A DNA stretch of 36,123 nucleotides from a virus: IMG/VR virus record IMGVR_UViG_3300030099_001310, positions 1 through 36,123 of that record. One strand, given 5' to 3'. Position 1 is the first letter of the stretch. Each line of letters begins with the position of its first letter. Shown in pieces: positions 8,056-14,605 of this stretch. Position numbers and translations under genes: made by a program. Below the pieces are notes generated by a model. The model saw only the letters and a list, made by a program, of their open reading frames with translations. It had not been told where the DNA came from and searched no databases.

Positions 8056-8559
8056 ATGGCGTATAATCAAATAATGATGACCTCAACAGAGGTAAGTACT
8101 CAAGCTATAAATGATAATTATTTTGATACTGCTTACTTTGACAAATATATTTTAACATCACAAAGAAAGTATGTTAAACCTGTTTTAGGCAAAGATTACT
8201 ATAATGAATTGTTAACACAGATTGCAGGAGGTAGTTTAACAACAGATAACACTATTATAGTAGATAACTTTATAAAACCTATGTTAGCTCATTACATAGT
8301 CTATGAAGTGTATTCTAAGGTGCATACACAGTTAACTAATCAGGGTGCTATGGAGAATAACACAGAGCAATCTAATCAGGCTAATAATTTTGAATATTCA
8401 CAATCTAGAGATTTCTATATTAATAAGGCTGATTTTTGGAAAAAGGATATGATAGAATATATTAAAGAGGCTAAAGATGATGATTCAACTAAATTTCCTT
8501 TATTTGATGATTGTGATACACCTCCACAAGTAAATAAAAAAGGTATAATATTTTATTAA
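8056..8559 (+). CDS. Putative head-tail connector (DUF6712-like)
   Basis: A 167-aa protein likely to form the adaptor ring below the portal. The N-terminal half is helical, with a VLGKDYYNELLTQIAGG motif near residue 45 and NFIKPMLAHYIVYEVYSKVH near 75. This pattern, with a C-terminal tail of polar residues, resembles the DUF6712 family seen directly after portal genes in Bacteroidota phages. The gene starts 2 nt after the portal stop and ends 3 nt before the fibre gene, so it is in the same operon. Function rests on position and this resemblance. Confidence 0.65.
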   Translation: MAYNQIMMTSTEVSTQAINDNYFDTAYFDKYILTSQRKYVKPVLGKDYYNELLTQIAGGSLTTDNTIIVDNFIKPMLAHYIVYEVYSKVHTQLTNQGAMENNTEQSNQANNFEYSQSRDFYINKADFWKKDMIEYIKEAKDDDSTKFPLFDDCDTPPQVNKKGIIFY

Positions 8560-8562
8560 GAT

Positions 8563-9852
8563 ATGGCGATATTACATAGAAATATTACAAATAGTTCTGA
8601 CATTCATAATCCTAAATGGTTCCCAGATAGCAATAATGGAGATTACGCTTTTAAGAATGAAAAAGGAGAGTTAGAAAGTACTGATGAATTGTTATTACCT
8701 GCTGCTTTAAATTTTGTTGATGGTAGTGTAGCTCCTCCAACTACGGCAACAGGAGACATTTATATTTTGTCTAGTGGTGCTAGTGTTAATGCTGGATGGG
8801 GTTCTGTAAGCTTACAAGATTGGGTAAGGTATGACGGTACTGCATGGAATAGCTTAACTCCTCAAAAAAGTACTTTATGTTATGATAAAACTGCTGATTC
8901 ATTAATGAGCTTTGACGGTTCTGCATGGAATGCTATTGGTGGAGGTGGAGGTGCTAGTACTATTTATACATCTGATGATTCTTTGACAGGTAATAGAACA
9001 GTTGATTTAGATGGTAATAATTTACTATTTAATAATCAAGCAGGTGATAATATTTTAAAAATCCAAGATAATGAAATATTTACACTTGGTAAGGGTGCAA
9101 GTTCATCTTATAGTACGGCAGTAGCTGTTGGAAGGCAATCAAATGCATCAGGAGATTCATCGGTTGCAATTGGTAATAATTCGGCAAGTTCAGGAACAGC
9201 TAGCATTGCAATAGGAAATAGTAGTAATATTACATCGATTCAATCAGTAGCAATTGGATCTGTTGCAACATCAACAGGAACTAATGGAATTGCTATCGGT
9301 CAAAATTCTTCTGTTGTCGCTAAAAGTGTCGGCATTGGTGCTAACACCGAAACAAATGCAAATAGTCAAGCTTTGGGACATACAGCAAAGTCACTAGGTG
9401 CTTATAGTGTTGCTATTGGTTATGTCGCAAAAGCCTCATCAACTAATAGCATAACAATCGGAGGAAGGTCTTGTATAACTAGTGGCTCTAGGTCAATAAC
9501 AATGTCAACTAGTAACGCATCAATTAATAATACTGTTGGAGAATCATTTTTAGTAAATTTAAATAATGCTACTAACGCTTTATTTATAGGTCAAACGACG
9601 GATAGTTATTATGGTGGTAGTGGTAATTTTGGTATAGGAACTACAACACCATCAGGAAAATTAACTGTTGAAGGAGCAGATACTTTATCAACATCATCAG
9701 CATTACAAGTTTATGATGGTGATAGTACTCCTAATTTATTAATGACTGTAAAAAATAATGGTACTATAAATTTTTCTAGCTTGCCAACTAGCTCCGCAGG
9801 TTTATCAAGTGGAGATGTTTACAATGATTCAGGAACTTTAAAAATAGTTTAA
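8563..9852 (+). CDS. Fibre protein with YadA-like head repeats
   Basis: A 429-aa protein, likely a trimeric virion fibre or receptor-binding appendage. The N-terminal part (about 55-130) has GDIYILSSGAS...WVRYDGTAWNSL and a second DGSAWNAI copy, as in phage fibre shafts. A GGGGG hinge lies near residue 126. Residues about 180-300 carry repeats of the trimeric-autotransporter head type, around the cores AVAVGRQS, SVAIGNNS, SIAIGNSS, SVAIGSVA, GIAIGQNS and SVAIGYVA. These form left-handed beta rolls in YadA. The C-terminal 90 residues include FGIGTTTPSGKLTVEGA, which is common at the end of Bacteroidota surface and phage fibre proteins. No chaperone domain is visible. Placement between connector and lysis genes suggests a head- or neck-attached fibre, but tail attachment is possible. 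Confidence 0.75.
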   Translation: MAILHRNITNSSDIHNPKWFPDSNNGDYAFKNEKGELESTDELLLPAALNFVDGSVAPPTTATGDIYILSSGASVNAGWGSVSLQDWVRYDGTAWNSLTPQKSTLCYDKTADSLMSFDGSAWNAIGGGGGASTIYTSDDSLTGNRTVDLDGNNLLFNNQAGDNILKIQDNEIFTLGKGASSSYSTAVAVGRQSNASGDSSVAIGNNSASSGTASIAIGNSSNITSIQSVAIGSVATSTGTNGIAIGQNSSVVAKSVGIGANTETNANSQALGHTAKSLGAYSVAIGYVAKASSTNSITIGGRSCITSGSRSITMSTSNASINNTVGESFLVNLNNATNALFIGQTTDSYYGGSGNFGIGTTTPSGKLTVEGADTLSTSSALQVYDGDSTPNLLMTVKNNGTINFSSLPTSSAGLSSGDVYNDSGTLKIV

Positions 9853-9862
9853 TAAAATTAAG

Positions 9863-10207
9863 ATGATTAAAAATAAAGAATATTATAAAATAACAGGAGA
9901 TATTACTGCTGATTTTGGGGTTACGGTAACTAATCCAATTGTAAAAATATTTGTTACTGCTAAAGATGTAGAAGTTTCAGGGCTTTTAAATTGTGAGTAT
10001 AATATCTATTATTCAGAGGATAATTATTTAAATGGTGCTTATTTTTTCAAAGCATCAAAAGATGATAAAAGAATGATTAATTTTACTTATCCTATTGCTA
10101 ATGTTCCTGATTGGGGATATTTAAATTATAAGGAGAATCAAAGAAAGATCATAGCAGATACTTTTGGTTTAGATTTACAAAATGTTGAACTAGTACAAGA
10201 GGATTAA
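9863..10207 (+). CDS. Hypothetical protein downstream of fibre
   Basis: A 114-aa protein that I do not recognise. It looks beta-rich, with alternating hydrophobic strands (IVKIFVTAKDVEVSGLL) and aromatic residues (YNIYYSEDNYLNGAYFFKAS). The end is helical and acidic. It follows the fibre gene by 10 nt and its stop overlaps the next start in TAATG. A fibre-associated chaperone or cap is possible from its position but not shown. Confidence 0.5.
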   Translation: MIKNKEYYKITGDITADFGVTVTNPIVKIFVTAKDVEVSGLLNCEYNIYYSEDNYLNGAYFFKASKDDKRMINFTYPIANVPDWGYLNYKENQRKIIADTFGLDLQNVELVQED

Positions 10208-10356
10208 TGAATAAACAACAAGCATTAAACATATTAGCAGAATTAGCTTTTAAGGCTGATTTACCTAAAGGGTTAACAGGAAATGATGCTAAAATATACG
10301 TAGAGCAAATAACAACAGCCATAAACATTTTAAAAGCAATTATAAAAGAAGAATAA
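10207..10356 (+). CDS. Small 49-aa helical protein
   Basis: A 49-codon frame beginning MNKQQALNILAELAFKADLP and ending AINILKAIIKEE. Its ATG overlaps the previous stop by one base (TAATG), which suggests translational coupling. The product would be two amphipathic helices joined by KGLTGNDAK. Short proteins of this shape lie next to lysis genes in Bacteroidota phages, but the function is unknown to me. The clean spacing on both sides supports a real gene. Confidence 0.55.
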   Translation: MNKQQALNILAELAFKADLPKGLTGNDAKIYVEQITTAINILKAIIKEE

Positions 10357-10365
10357 AATAATATA

Positions 10366-10638
10366 ATGAAGTTTTTAACGGTTGAGTTTTTATTACAATT
10401 TATAGCATTATTTATAGGTATATTATCTGCTTTTATAAGGTTTAATAACAAAACTGAAAAAAATACTTTATTGATTGTGCAGTTAGAGAAAGATGTTGAG
10501 GCTATAAAAGCTGAAGAAAAAGAGAACTATGCAAAGCTTGAAAATAAGATAGGCAGAGTAGAGAGTGACATAAGATGCATAGCTGCTGATATTGGTGAAA
10601 TAAAAGGAATATTAAGCAAAATGGATGATAACAAATGA
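10366..10638 (+). CDS. Membrane-anchored coiled-coil protein, possible holin or lysis accessory
   Basis: A 90-aa protein with one N-terminal membrane segment (about residues 4-24, FLTVEFLLQFIALFIGILSA) and a long coiled coil (about 35-85) with heptad leucine/isoleucine positions. It overlaps the endolysin start by 4 nt in ATGA. A one-helix membrane anchor with a cytoplasmic or periplasmic coiled coil next to an endolysin fits a holin or lysis regulator. It is not a classical multi-helix holin, and the 68-aa protein after the endolysin is another candidate. Confidence 0.6.
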   Translation: MKFLTVEFLLQFIALFIGILSAFIRFNNKTEKNTLLIVQLEKDVEAIKAEEKENYAKLENKIGRVESDIRCIAADIGEIKGILSKMDDNK

Positions 10639-11117
10639 AGTTAAGTAATAGCTTTACCTTATCAGAAATGTTAAGAAGTAATACAGCCTCTAGGCTAGGA
10701 ATTGATGAACAATTTAACCCATCAAAAGAGGTTATTGATAATTTAACTAGATTATGTAGAAAGGTATTACAACCTATTAGAGATAGTTTAGAGATGCCTG
10801 TAAGGGTTACTAGTGGTTATAGATGTGAAGAGTTAAATAAATCGATTGGAGGTAGTTCTAAAAGCCAACATGTAAAAGGTGAGGCTGTTGATATTGAATT
10901 ATGGATAAGGGGAAAAGAAAAGAATGCTATTTTATTAGATGAAATAATTAATTTATCATTTAGGGGTGAGATAGAATTCGACCAATTAATAATAGAGTAC
11001 CCTGTTAATGATGTTCCAAAGTGGATACATATTTCATACAGTGATAAAAATAGAAATCAGGTATTAATAGCAGAAAAAGTAAAAGGTAAAACAGTTTATA
11101 AAAAAGCGAATCAATGA
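10635..11117 (+). CDS. Endolysin, M15 D-Ala-D-Ala peptidase family
   Basis: A 160-aa zinc peptidase that would cut peptide crosslinks of host peptidoglycan. The family motif S-x-H-x(2)-G-x-A-x-D is present as SQHVKGEAVD with zinc ligands His79 and Asp86. The third ligand is His132 in WIHIS, and RVTSGYRCEELN near residue 57 is the usual stretch before the active site (Peptidase_M15_3 type). There is no signal peptide, so export must rely on a holin. It overlaps the genes on both sides by 4 nt, giving a compact membrane protein-endolysin-membrane protein cassette. Confidence 0.9.
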   Translation: MKLSNSFTLSEMLRSNTASRLGIDEQFNPSKEVIDNLTRLCRKVLQPIRDSLEMPVRVTSGYRCEELNKSIGGSSKSQHVKGEAVDIELWIRGKEKNAILLDEIINLSFRGEIEFDQLIIEYPVNDVPKWIHISYSDKNRNQVLIAEKVKGKTVYKKANQ

Positions 11118-11320
11118 AAAAGTTTATAAATATTGCAAAGGGATTTTTAAAGAAAGGAGAGATTGTTAAAAATACTGTTGAGGGTATTGAAAAGATTGGA
11201 AAAGTAAAGGTAAGTAAGAAGAAGATTGTACTAGGTATAATAATTGTTTTAGCTATCTTAGTACTTGCTGGGGTGATTAGTGAAGAAACTTTTATTGAGT
11301 TGTTTAAAGAGATAAGTTAG
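11114..11320 (+). CDS. Small membrane protein, candidate holin
   Basis: A 68-aa protein with a basic N-terminal half (many Lys, about residues 1-37), one strongly hydrophobic segment (about 38-56, KIVLGIIIVLAILVLAGVI) and a short acidic tail. It overlaps the endolysin stop by 4 nt in ATGA and is the last gene before two tandem terminators. The size, single membrane helix and position suggest a class III-like holin or pinholin. No sequence family is recognised, so the role is inference. Confidence 0.6.
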   Translation: MKKFINIAKGFLKKGEIVKNTVEGIEKIGKVKVSKKKIVLGIIIVLAILVLAGVISEETFIELFKEIS

Positions 11321-11328
11321 GATTTTCC

Positions 11329-11356
11329 AGCCTCTTCTGAGGCTTTTGTTTGTTTT
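11329..11356 (+). terminator. First of two tandem terminators after lysis genes
   Basis: AGCCTC (11329-11334) pairs with GAGGCT (11339-11344) around a TTCT loop and is followed by a T/G-rich stretch. It is the weaker of the pair because its T-run is broken by G. Confidence 0.6.
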
Positions 11357-11361
11357 GTTTA

Positions 11362-11388
11362 GGAGGGTTTGTTACCCTCCTTTTTTTT
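11362..11388 (+). terminator. Second tandem terminator, end of late region
   Basis: GGAGGGT (11362-11368) pairs perfectly with ACCCTCC (11374-11380) around a 5-nt loop, followed by eight T. Two terminators in a row mark the border between late structural/lysis genes and the early region. Confidence 0.92.
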
Positions 11389-11427
11389 GCCATAAAAATA
11401 AATATTAAAAAAATATTATATCTACTA

Positions 11428-11458
11428 TTGTGGTATTAAAAAATTAATATTATCTTTG
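11428..11458 (+). promoter_or_regulatory. Bacteroidota-type promoter of the early operon
   Basis: TATCTTTG at 11451-11458 matches the -7 consensus TAnnTTTG exactly. A TTG lies at 11428-11430 with a 20-bp spacer. A GTATTAAAAAATTA stretch in the spacer is shared with the promoter at 15859-15886. The leader to the ATG at 11499 is about 40 nt and A/C-rich (repeated CAAA/ACAA), with no Shine-Dalgarno sequence. Standing right after tandem terminators, it is the best candidate for the first early promoter. Confidence 0.75.
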
Positions 11459-11498
11459 ATTATATCAAACAACAAAACAATTTAAAACAACAAACATT

Positions 11499-11762
11499 AT
11501 GGAAAAGTTCAGACAAACATTATCACAGATTCAAAAAGCAAATAACACTATTTTTTCAGTAGAGTTTTACAAAAAAGATGGTTCAGTTAGAACTATGACT
11601 GCTAGATTACACGTTAAAAAAGGTGTTAAAGGTACCGGTATGGCTTACAATCCAATAGAAAAAGGTTTACTTCCTGTTTGGGACATGCAAAAAAACGGTT
11701 TTAGAATGATTAACTTAAAAACTGTTACTAAATTACAAATAAAAGGAGAGGAGCTTATTTAA
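11499..11762 (+). CDS. SH3-barrel-like phage protein (DUF2693/WYL_2-like)
   Basis: An 87-aa protein likely to fold as a small beta barrel. FSVEFYKKDGSVRTMTARLHVKKG near residue 19 and LLPVWDMQKNGFRMINLKTV near residue 57 match the pattern of the DUF2693 (WYL_2, Sm-like SH3 beta-barrel) family, common in Bacteroidota and T4-like phages. The biochemical role is not established, and nucleic-acid binding is the usual guess. It is the first gene behind the strong early promoter, and a leaky hairpin covers its stop codon, so it may be made in excess over the genes that follow. Confidence 0.75.
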   Translation: MEKFRQTLSQIQKANNTIFSVEFYKKDGSVRTMTARLHVKKGVKGTGMAYNPIEKGLLPVWDMQKNGFRMINLKTVTKLQIKGEELI

Positions 11763-11774
11763 GCTCTTCTTTTT
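11751..11774 (+). terminator. Hairpin overlapping the stop codon, possible leaky terminator
   Basis: GAGCTT (11751-11756) pairs with AAGCTC (11761-11766) around ATTT, followed by TTCTTTTT. The TAA stop lies within the hairpin, so ribosomes finishing the first early gene would open it. It may attenuate transcription of the rest of the operon. Confidence 0.55.
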
Positions 11775-11804
11775 AACTAAATATTAATATTAAAAATAAA
11801 CAAG

Positions 11805-12041
11805 ATGAGCAGATTACAAGAGAAATACCAAAAAGAACATGCAGAAAATTTAGCATATGATAAGGCTCAATTATATCATGAGCATTTATTAGAGATAGAG
11901 AAGCAAGAAGAAATAGATGAATGTGAGGGTATGCTAATAACATACATGGGCTTAGAAGAGTTTAAAAAGCTATCTAAGGATAATTTAAACATGATAATAC
12001 TAGCAATGCAAGAATACGCTGAAAATAAAGTAAATGAATAG
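11805..12041 (+). CDS. Hypothetical charged early protein
   Basis: A 78-aa, largely helical acidic protein (MSRLQEKYQKEHAENLAYDK at the start). The second half has MGLEEFKKLSKDNLNMIILAMQEYAENK. Family not recognised. It is a separate small unit between two hairpins, with an A-rich leader and no Shine-Dalgarno sequence, in a region of short early genes that often act on the host. No function can be given. Confidence 0.55.
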   Translation: MSRLQEKYQKEHAENLAYDKAQLYHEHLLEIEKQEEIDECEGMLITYMGLEEFKKLSKDNLNMIILAMQEYAENKVNE

Positions 12042-12062
12042 ATATTATATTCATTAATTATT

Positions 12063-12088
12063 AGGAGGTTTATAGCCTCCTTTTTTTT
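12063..12088 (+). terminator. Intrinsic terminator in early region
   Basis: AGGAGG (12063-12068) pairs with CCTCCT (12076-12081) around a 7-nt loop and is followed by a run of T to 12088. Confidence 0.8.
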
Positions 12089-12108
12089 ATTAATTTTAAA
12101 ATAAAAAG

Positions 12109-12303
12109 ATGAACAAAAAAACAATTATTATAGTATGTATATTAGTATTCTGGGGATTAATTTTAGGCTCATATTTTACAGATTCTGAAATTTACACAGA
12201 AGTAGTATTATGGCTCTTTGTGATACCTGCAATACTAGCAGTCATTTATATTTTAATTATGCTTTATGTGTGGATTAAAAACATATTTAATAAAAAAAGG
12301 TAA
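12109..12303 (+). CDS. Small two-helix membrane protein
   Basis: A 64-aa protein with two predicted membrane helices (about residues 4-22 and 30-54) joined by a short acidic loop (TDSEIYTE), and a basic C-terminal end (KNIFNKKR). This gives a hairpin with both ends in the cytoplasm by the positive-inside rule. Family not recognised. It may modify the host membrane early in infection, such as superinfection exclusion, but this is only inferred from type and location. Its last 38 nt overlap the start of the next gene. Confidence 0.5.
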   Translation: MNKKTIIIVCILVFWGLILGSYFTDSEIYTEVVLWLFVIPAILAVIYILIMLYVWIKNIFNKKR

Positions 12304-12700
12304 ACACTATTCAGGGTTTAGATTTATACCATTTTTCAGGTGTAGAGAAATAACAATAATTTTTAAGTTTACAGATTCATGTAGATATGAATATAATAAT
12401 CCACAACTAACAGAACAGATTAATAAATTATTCGGCTTTGGTGCTTTGTGGCATCATAGAAGTAGTGTTAGAATAGGTTGGAGGTACTCACCTAAAAAAG
12501 ATAATATTAAGCTTTATACCTACAAATATATTCAAGGAGTACGGTTTGAAAAGCATTTTGATACTGTTAAAATAGGTCAGTATAACAAACTAAGAATTAA
12601 GGCTCATAGATCATATTGGTTAGGTAAATTTCTTTTCCCTTATTTTGGAGGTAAAGAACCAGCTCCTCATGATATTAAAATTTTATTAGATTTCATGTAG
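12266..12700 (+). CDS. Conserved Bacteroidota phage protein of unknown function
   Basis: A 144-aa protein. Motifs include FKFTDSCRYEYNNPQLTEQINKLFGF, then ALWHHRSSVRIGWRYSPKKDNIKLYTYKYIQGVRF, and FPYFGGKEPAPHDIKILLDF at the end. Proteins with the H-H-x-S-x-R-x-G-W-R and FGG-x-x-x-APHDI pattern are common in Bacteroidota genomes and their phages, with no proven function that I know. Beta-rich. The ATG at 12266 overlaps the preceding gene by 38 nt. The conserved core begins near residue 28, so the exact start is uncertain. Confidence 0.6.
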   Translation: MCGLKTYLIKKGKHYSGFRFIPFFRCREITIIFKFTDSCRYEYNNPQLTEQINKLFGFGALWHHRSSVRIGWRYSPKKDNIKLYTYKYIQGVRFEKHFDTVKIGQYNKLRIKAHRSYWLGKFLFPYFGGKEPAPHDIKILLDFM

Positions 12701-12721
12701 TCCTATGTAATAATTATTTAT

Positions 12722-12729
12722 TATATTTG
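12722..12729 (+). promoter_or_regulatory. Promoter -7 element TATATTTG
   Basis: TATATTTG matches TAnnTTTG exactly and sits within TTATTATATTTG. A TTG at the right distance upstream is not present, so the -33 part is weak. The leader to the ATG at 12758 is A-rich with AACAAAACAA, like the leaders at 11459-11498 and 15887-15917. Confidence 0.5.
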
Positions 12730-12757
12730 TGTATAGTTAATAACAAAACAATCAGAC

Positions 12758-13003
12758 ATGAGAACAACAGAACAAGTAAGCGTATATTTAGGAGAAACAT
12801 CAGAAAGAGAGTTTAAAGTTAATGTAACCTGTGATTATTGCTCTGGAGATTATTTTACTCCACCTAGTACAGAATTTTATGTAGATAGTGATGTTTACGA
12901 TGATAAAGATGGTGTAGTTAATGAACTAATAGAGAGATATGAGAGCATGTTTAATGTTGATTTTAACAACTTAGCAATAGAAGAATTCAAGAATTTACAC
13001 TAA
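12758..13003 (+). CDS. Hypothetical acidic early protein with CDYC motif
   Basis: An 81-aa acidic protein. The N-terminal half looks beta-stranded and contains one CDYC pair near residue 25. The C-terminal half is helical (VVNELIERYESMF). Family not recognised. It opens a run of closely spaced genes leading to the recombination group and has its own TATATTTG promoter element upstream. It may be an early host-takeover or DNA-binding factor, with no direct evidence. Confidence 0.5.
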   Translation: MRTTEQVSVYLGETSEREFKVNVTCDYCSGDYFTPPSTEFYVDSDVYDDKDGVVNELIERYESMFNVDFNNLAIEEFKNLH

Positions 13004-13015
13004 ATCACAATTAAA

Positions 13016-13255
13016 ATGGAAAATTTAAACTTAGGGGAGTTTCTTCATAGGAACTCCAACAAATCAAACAAAGATTTGGCAGATAGTATTAGGCAGGTTA
13101 AAAGGCTTTCTAACAAACATGATAACGTAGTAGTACATCAGGAAAAGAAAAGCCTTATAAGTACTGCTAAAAAGCTATCACAATGCATTAAGAGTTTTAA
13201 CAATGAAGCACAATTAATAATAACTATAAAGGATAAACAATGGCAACAGGACTAG
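13016..13255 (+). CDS. Hypothetical basic helical protein
   Basis: A 79-aa, Lys/Ser/Asn-rich, helical protein of unknown function. NLGEFLHRNSNKSNKDLADSI could form a small helix-turn-helix-like unit. It begins 12 nt after the previous gene and its end overlaps the annealing-protein gene by 16 nt, so it belongs to the same operon. A link to recombination or replication is suggested by position only. Confidence 0.5.
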   Translation: MENLNLGEFLHRNSNKSNKDLADSIRQVKRLSNKHDNVVVHQEKKSLISTAKKLSQCIKSFNNEAQLIITIKDKQWQQD

Positions 13256-13659
13256 AAAGAGCATTAAAAACGGTAGATATAAAAGGTAAGGCTTACGTAA
13301 CCGTTAATGAACGTATAAAGTACTTTAGAGAGCATTTTACAGGGTATAGGCTAATAAGTGATATAGTATATCAAAAAGATGCTGAGTACCTTACATGGGA
13401 TGACAAAGGAGAAACTAAAGGAGCATGGAGGAGTGCAGAGATATGTTTCAAAGCATCTATATTAAATGAAAAAGGGGATGTAGTTGCTACTGGTTATGCT
13501 ATGGAAAAGGCTGATAGTAGTTACATTAACAAAACTAGTTTTATTGAAAATTGCGAAACTAGTGCATGGGGTAGAGCATTGGCTAATTTTGCAATCGGTG
13601 TTGATGCCTCAGTAGCTAGTGCTGATGAGGTTGCTAATGCTATCAAAAATCAGAAGTAA
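13240..13659 (+). CDS. Erf/Rad52-like single-strand annealing protein
   Basis: A 139-aa protein with the signature seen in many phage annealing proteins: KGKAYVTVNERIKYFREHF near the start, a central beta region with an acidic turn, then INKTSFIENCETSAWGRALANFAIGV and SADEVANAI. The ENCETSA-x-GRAL segment is the most conserved part of Erf-like and related Rad52-superfamily proteins. It would anneal complementary single strands during recombination-dependent replication. It is shorter than P22 Erf (about 200 aa) and lacks a C-terminal domain. An SSB-like gene and RusA follow within 2.2 kb, which supports the role. Confidence 0.65.
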   Translation: MATGLERALKTVDIKGKAYVTVNERIKYFREHFTGYRLISDIVYQKDAEYLTWDDKGETKGAWRSAEICFKASILNEKGDVVATGYAMEKADSSYINKTSFIENCETSAWGRALANFAIGVDASVASADEVANAIKNQK

Positions 13660-13883
13660 TGGGATTTGATAACACTACTGAGAATGCTAGTCATTGGCAA
13701 ATTACAATGATAGAGAGTTTAATTGATTTATCTTACATACCTCAACAAGAGAAAGAAGAAGTTGAAAAATTAATATTTGATACTGAATTAAAATATGATG
13801 AAGCTGAATCAATAATAACCTATTTAAAGGCTAATAGCTTTCCAACATTAGAAGAGCAATTTAACAGAAAAATTAAAGAATAA
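13659..13883 (+). CDS. Small helical protein next to annealing protein
   Basis: A 74-aa helical protein starting with an ATG that shares one base with the previous stop (TAATG). The pattern HWQITMIESLIDLSYIPQQEK...EAESIITYLKAN resembles short phage proteins in which a helical unit follows a recombination protein, sometimes fused to it. It could be the missing C-terminal partner of the short annealing protein. That is inference from coupling and order. Confidence 0.5.
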   Translation: MGFDNTTENASHWQITMIESLIDLSYIPQQEKEEVEKLIFDTELKYDEAESIITYLKANSFPTLEEQFNRKIKE

Positions 13884-13898
13884 TTAAATTTTATAACT

Positions 13899-14174
13899 AT
13901 GGATAATAACTTAGAATTTGCAGACGGATTAATTTTTAAACTACCTAGAGAAGGTGCACCTGATTTTATAAAGGGTAGTATTTCAATTAAAAGAGTTGAA
14001 TTAATTAAATGGTTAACTAATAAAAATGATGAATGGATTAACCTTGATTTAAAAGTTGGTCAATCAGGTAAATCTTATGCAAGTGTTAATAATTGGAAGC
14101 CTGATAACAAATCAACTATTCCAACAGTTAATGTAAATGCTAAAGCTGATCCTGCTGATGATTTACCATTTTAA
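13899..14174 (+). CDS. Putative ssDNA-binding protein with SSB-like acidic tip
   Basis: A 91-aa protein. Residues 1-70 look like a short beta-barrel: FADGLIFKLPREGAPDFIKG, then VELIKWLTNKNDEWINLDLK and GKSYASVNNWKP. The last residues, ADDLPF, match the acidic-aromatic C-terminal tip of bacterial SSB proteins, which docks SSB partner proteins and in Bacteroidota often reads DDLPF. A flexible linker (about 72-84) precedes it. The gene lies between the annealing protein and RusA. Together these suggest a minimal phage SSB. The barrel is short, so it could instead be a protein that imitates the host SSB tail. Confidence 0.6.
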   Translation: MDNNLEFADGLIFKLPREGAPDFIKGSISIKRVELIKWLTNKNDEWINLDLKVGQSGKSYASVNNWKPDNKSTIPTVNVNAKADPADDLPF

Positions 14175-14176
14175 TT

Positions 14177-14605
14177 ATGGAAAGTAAAGAAATAGATGAG
14201 TTAATAGGAGGAGTACAGAAGGTCATAGATTGGTACTCCTCTTCTGATTTTGGACATGGTGACATTGATTATTTAATTAAAGCAAAAAGAAAACTAGTAG
14301 GCTATTCTTTTAGATTTAGTGAGGTTGTAGGTTATGCTTTAGATGAATATAATAAAGGCTATAATTTTAGAAAAAGAAATCTAGCAGAAAGTAAATTAAA
14401 GTATATTGATTCAGGTGATACTGCTGGGAAATCTGAACTAAAAGCAGAGTTAAAAGCTTATAAATTTAGAGTTGATGAAGGGGAAAGTGAGGCTCTTTAT
14501 AGAAAAGTTAAAAGTTATTTTGATACTATGAGAGATGCGATAACTAGTATAACGCAAGATATTAGTATATTGCGTAAAGAGTATGAAGATGCAAAACATG
14601 AATAA
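14177..14605 (+). CDS. Hypothetical helical protein in recombination operon
   Basis: A 142-aa charged, mostly helical protein with a long coil from about residue 60 to 140 (KRNLAESKLKYIDSG, KAELKAYKFRVDEGESEALYRKVKSYFDTM, ITQDISILRKEYE). Proteins of this look occur in Bacteroidota phage recombination regions; I recognise the pattern but know no function. It starts 2 nt after the SSB-like gene and overlaps the next gene. A DNA-end-protecting or annealing accessory role would fit the surroundings, unproven. Confidence 0.5.
   Translation: MESKEIDELIGGVQKVIDWYSSSDFGHGDIDYLIKAKRKLVGYSFRFSEVVGYALDEYNKGYNFRKRNLAESKLKYIDSGDTAGKSELKAELKAYKFRVDEGESEALYRKVKSYFDTMRDAITSITQDISILRKEYEDAKHE

Noticed and set aside
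11320-11498. Lysogeny control region
   Set aside because: There are only tandem terminators and one promoter; no divergent promoter, repressor or integrase was found anywhere in the window.
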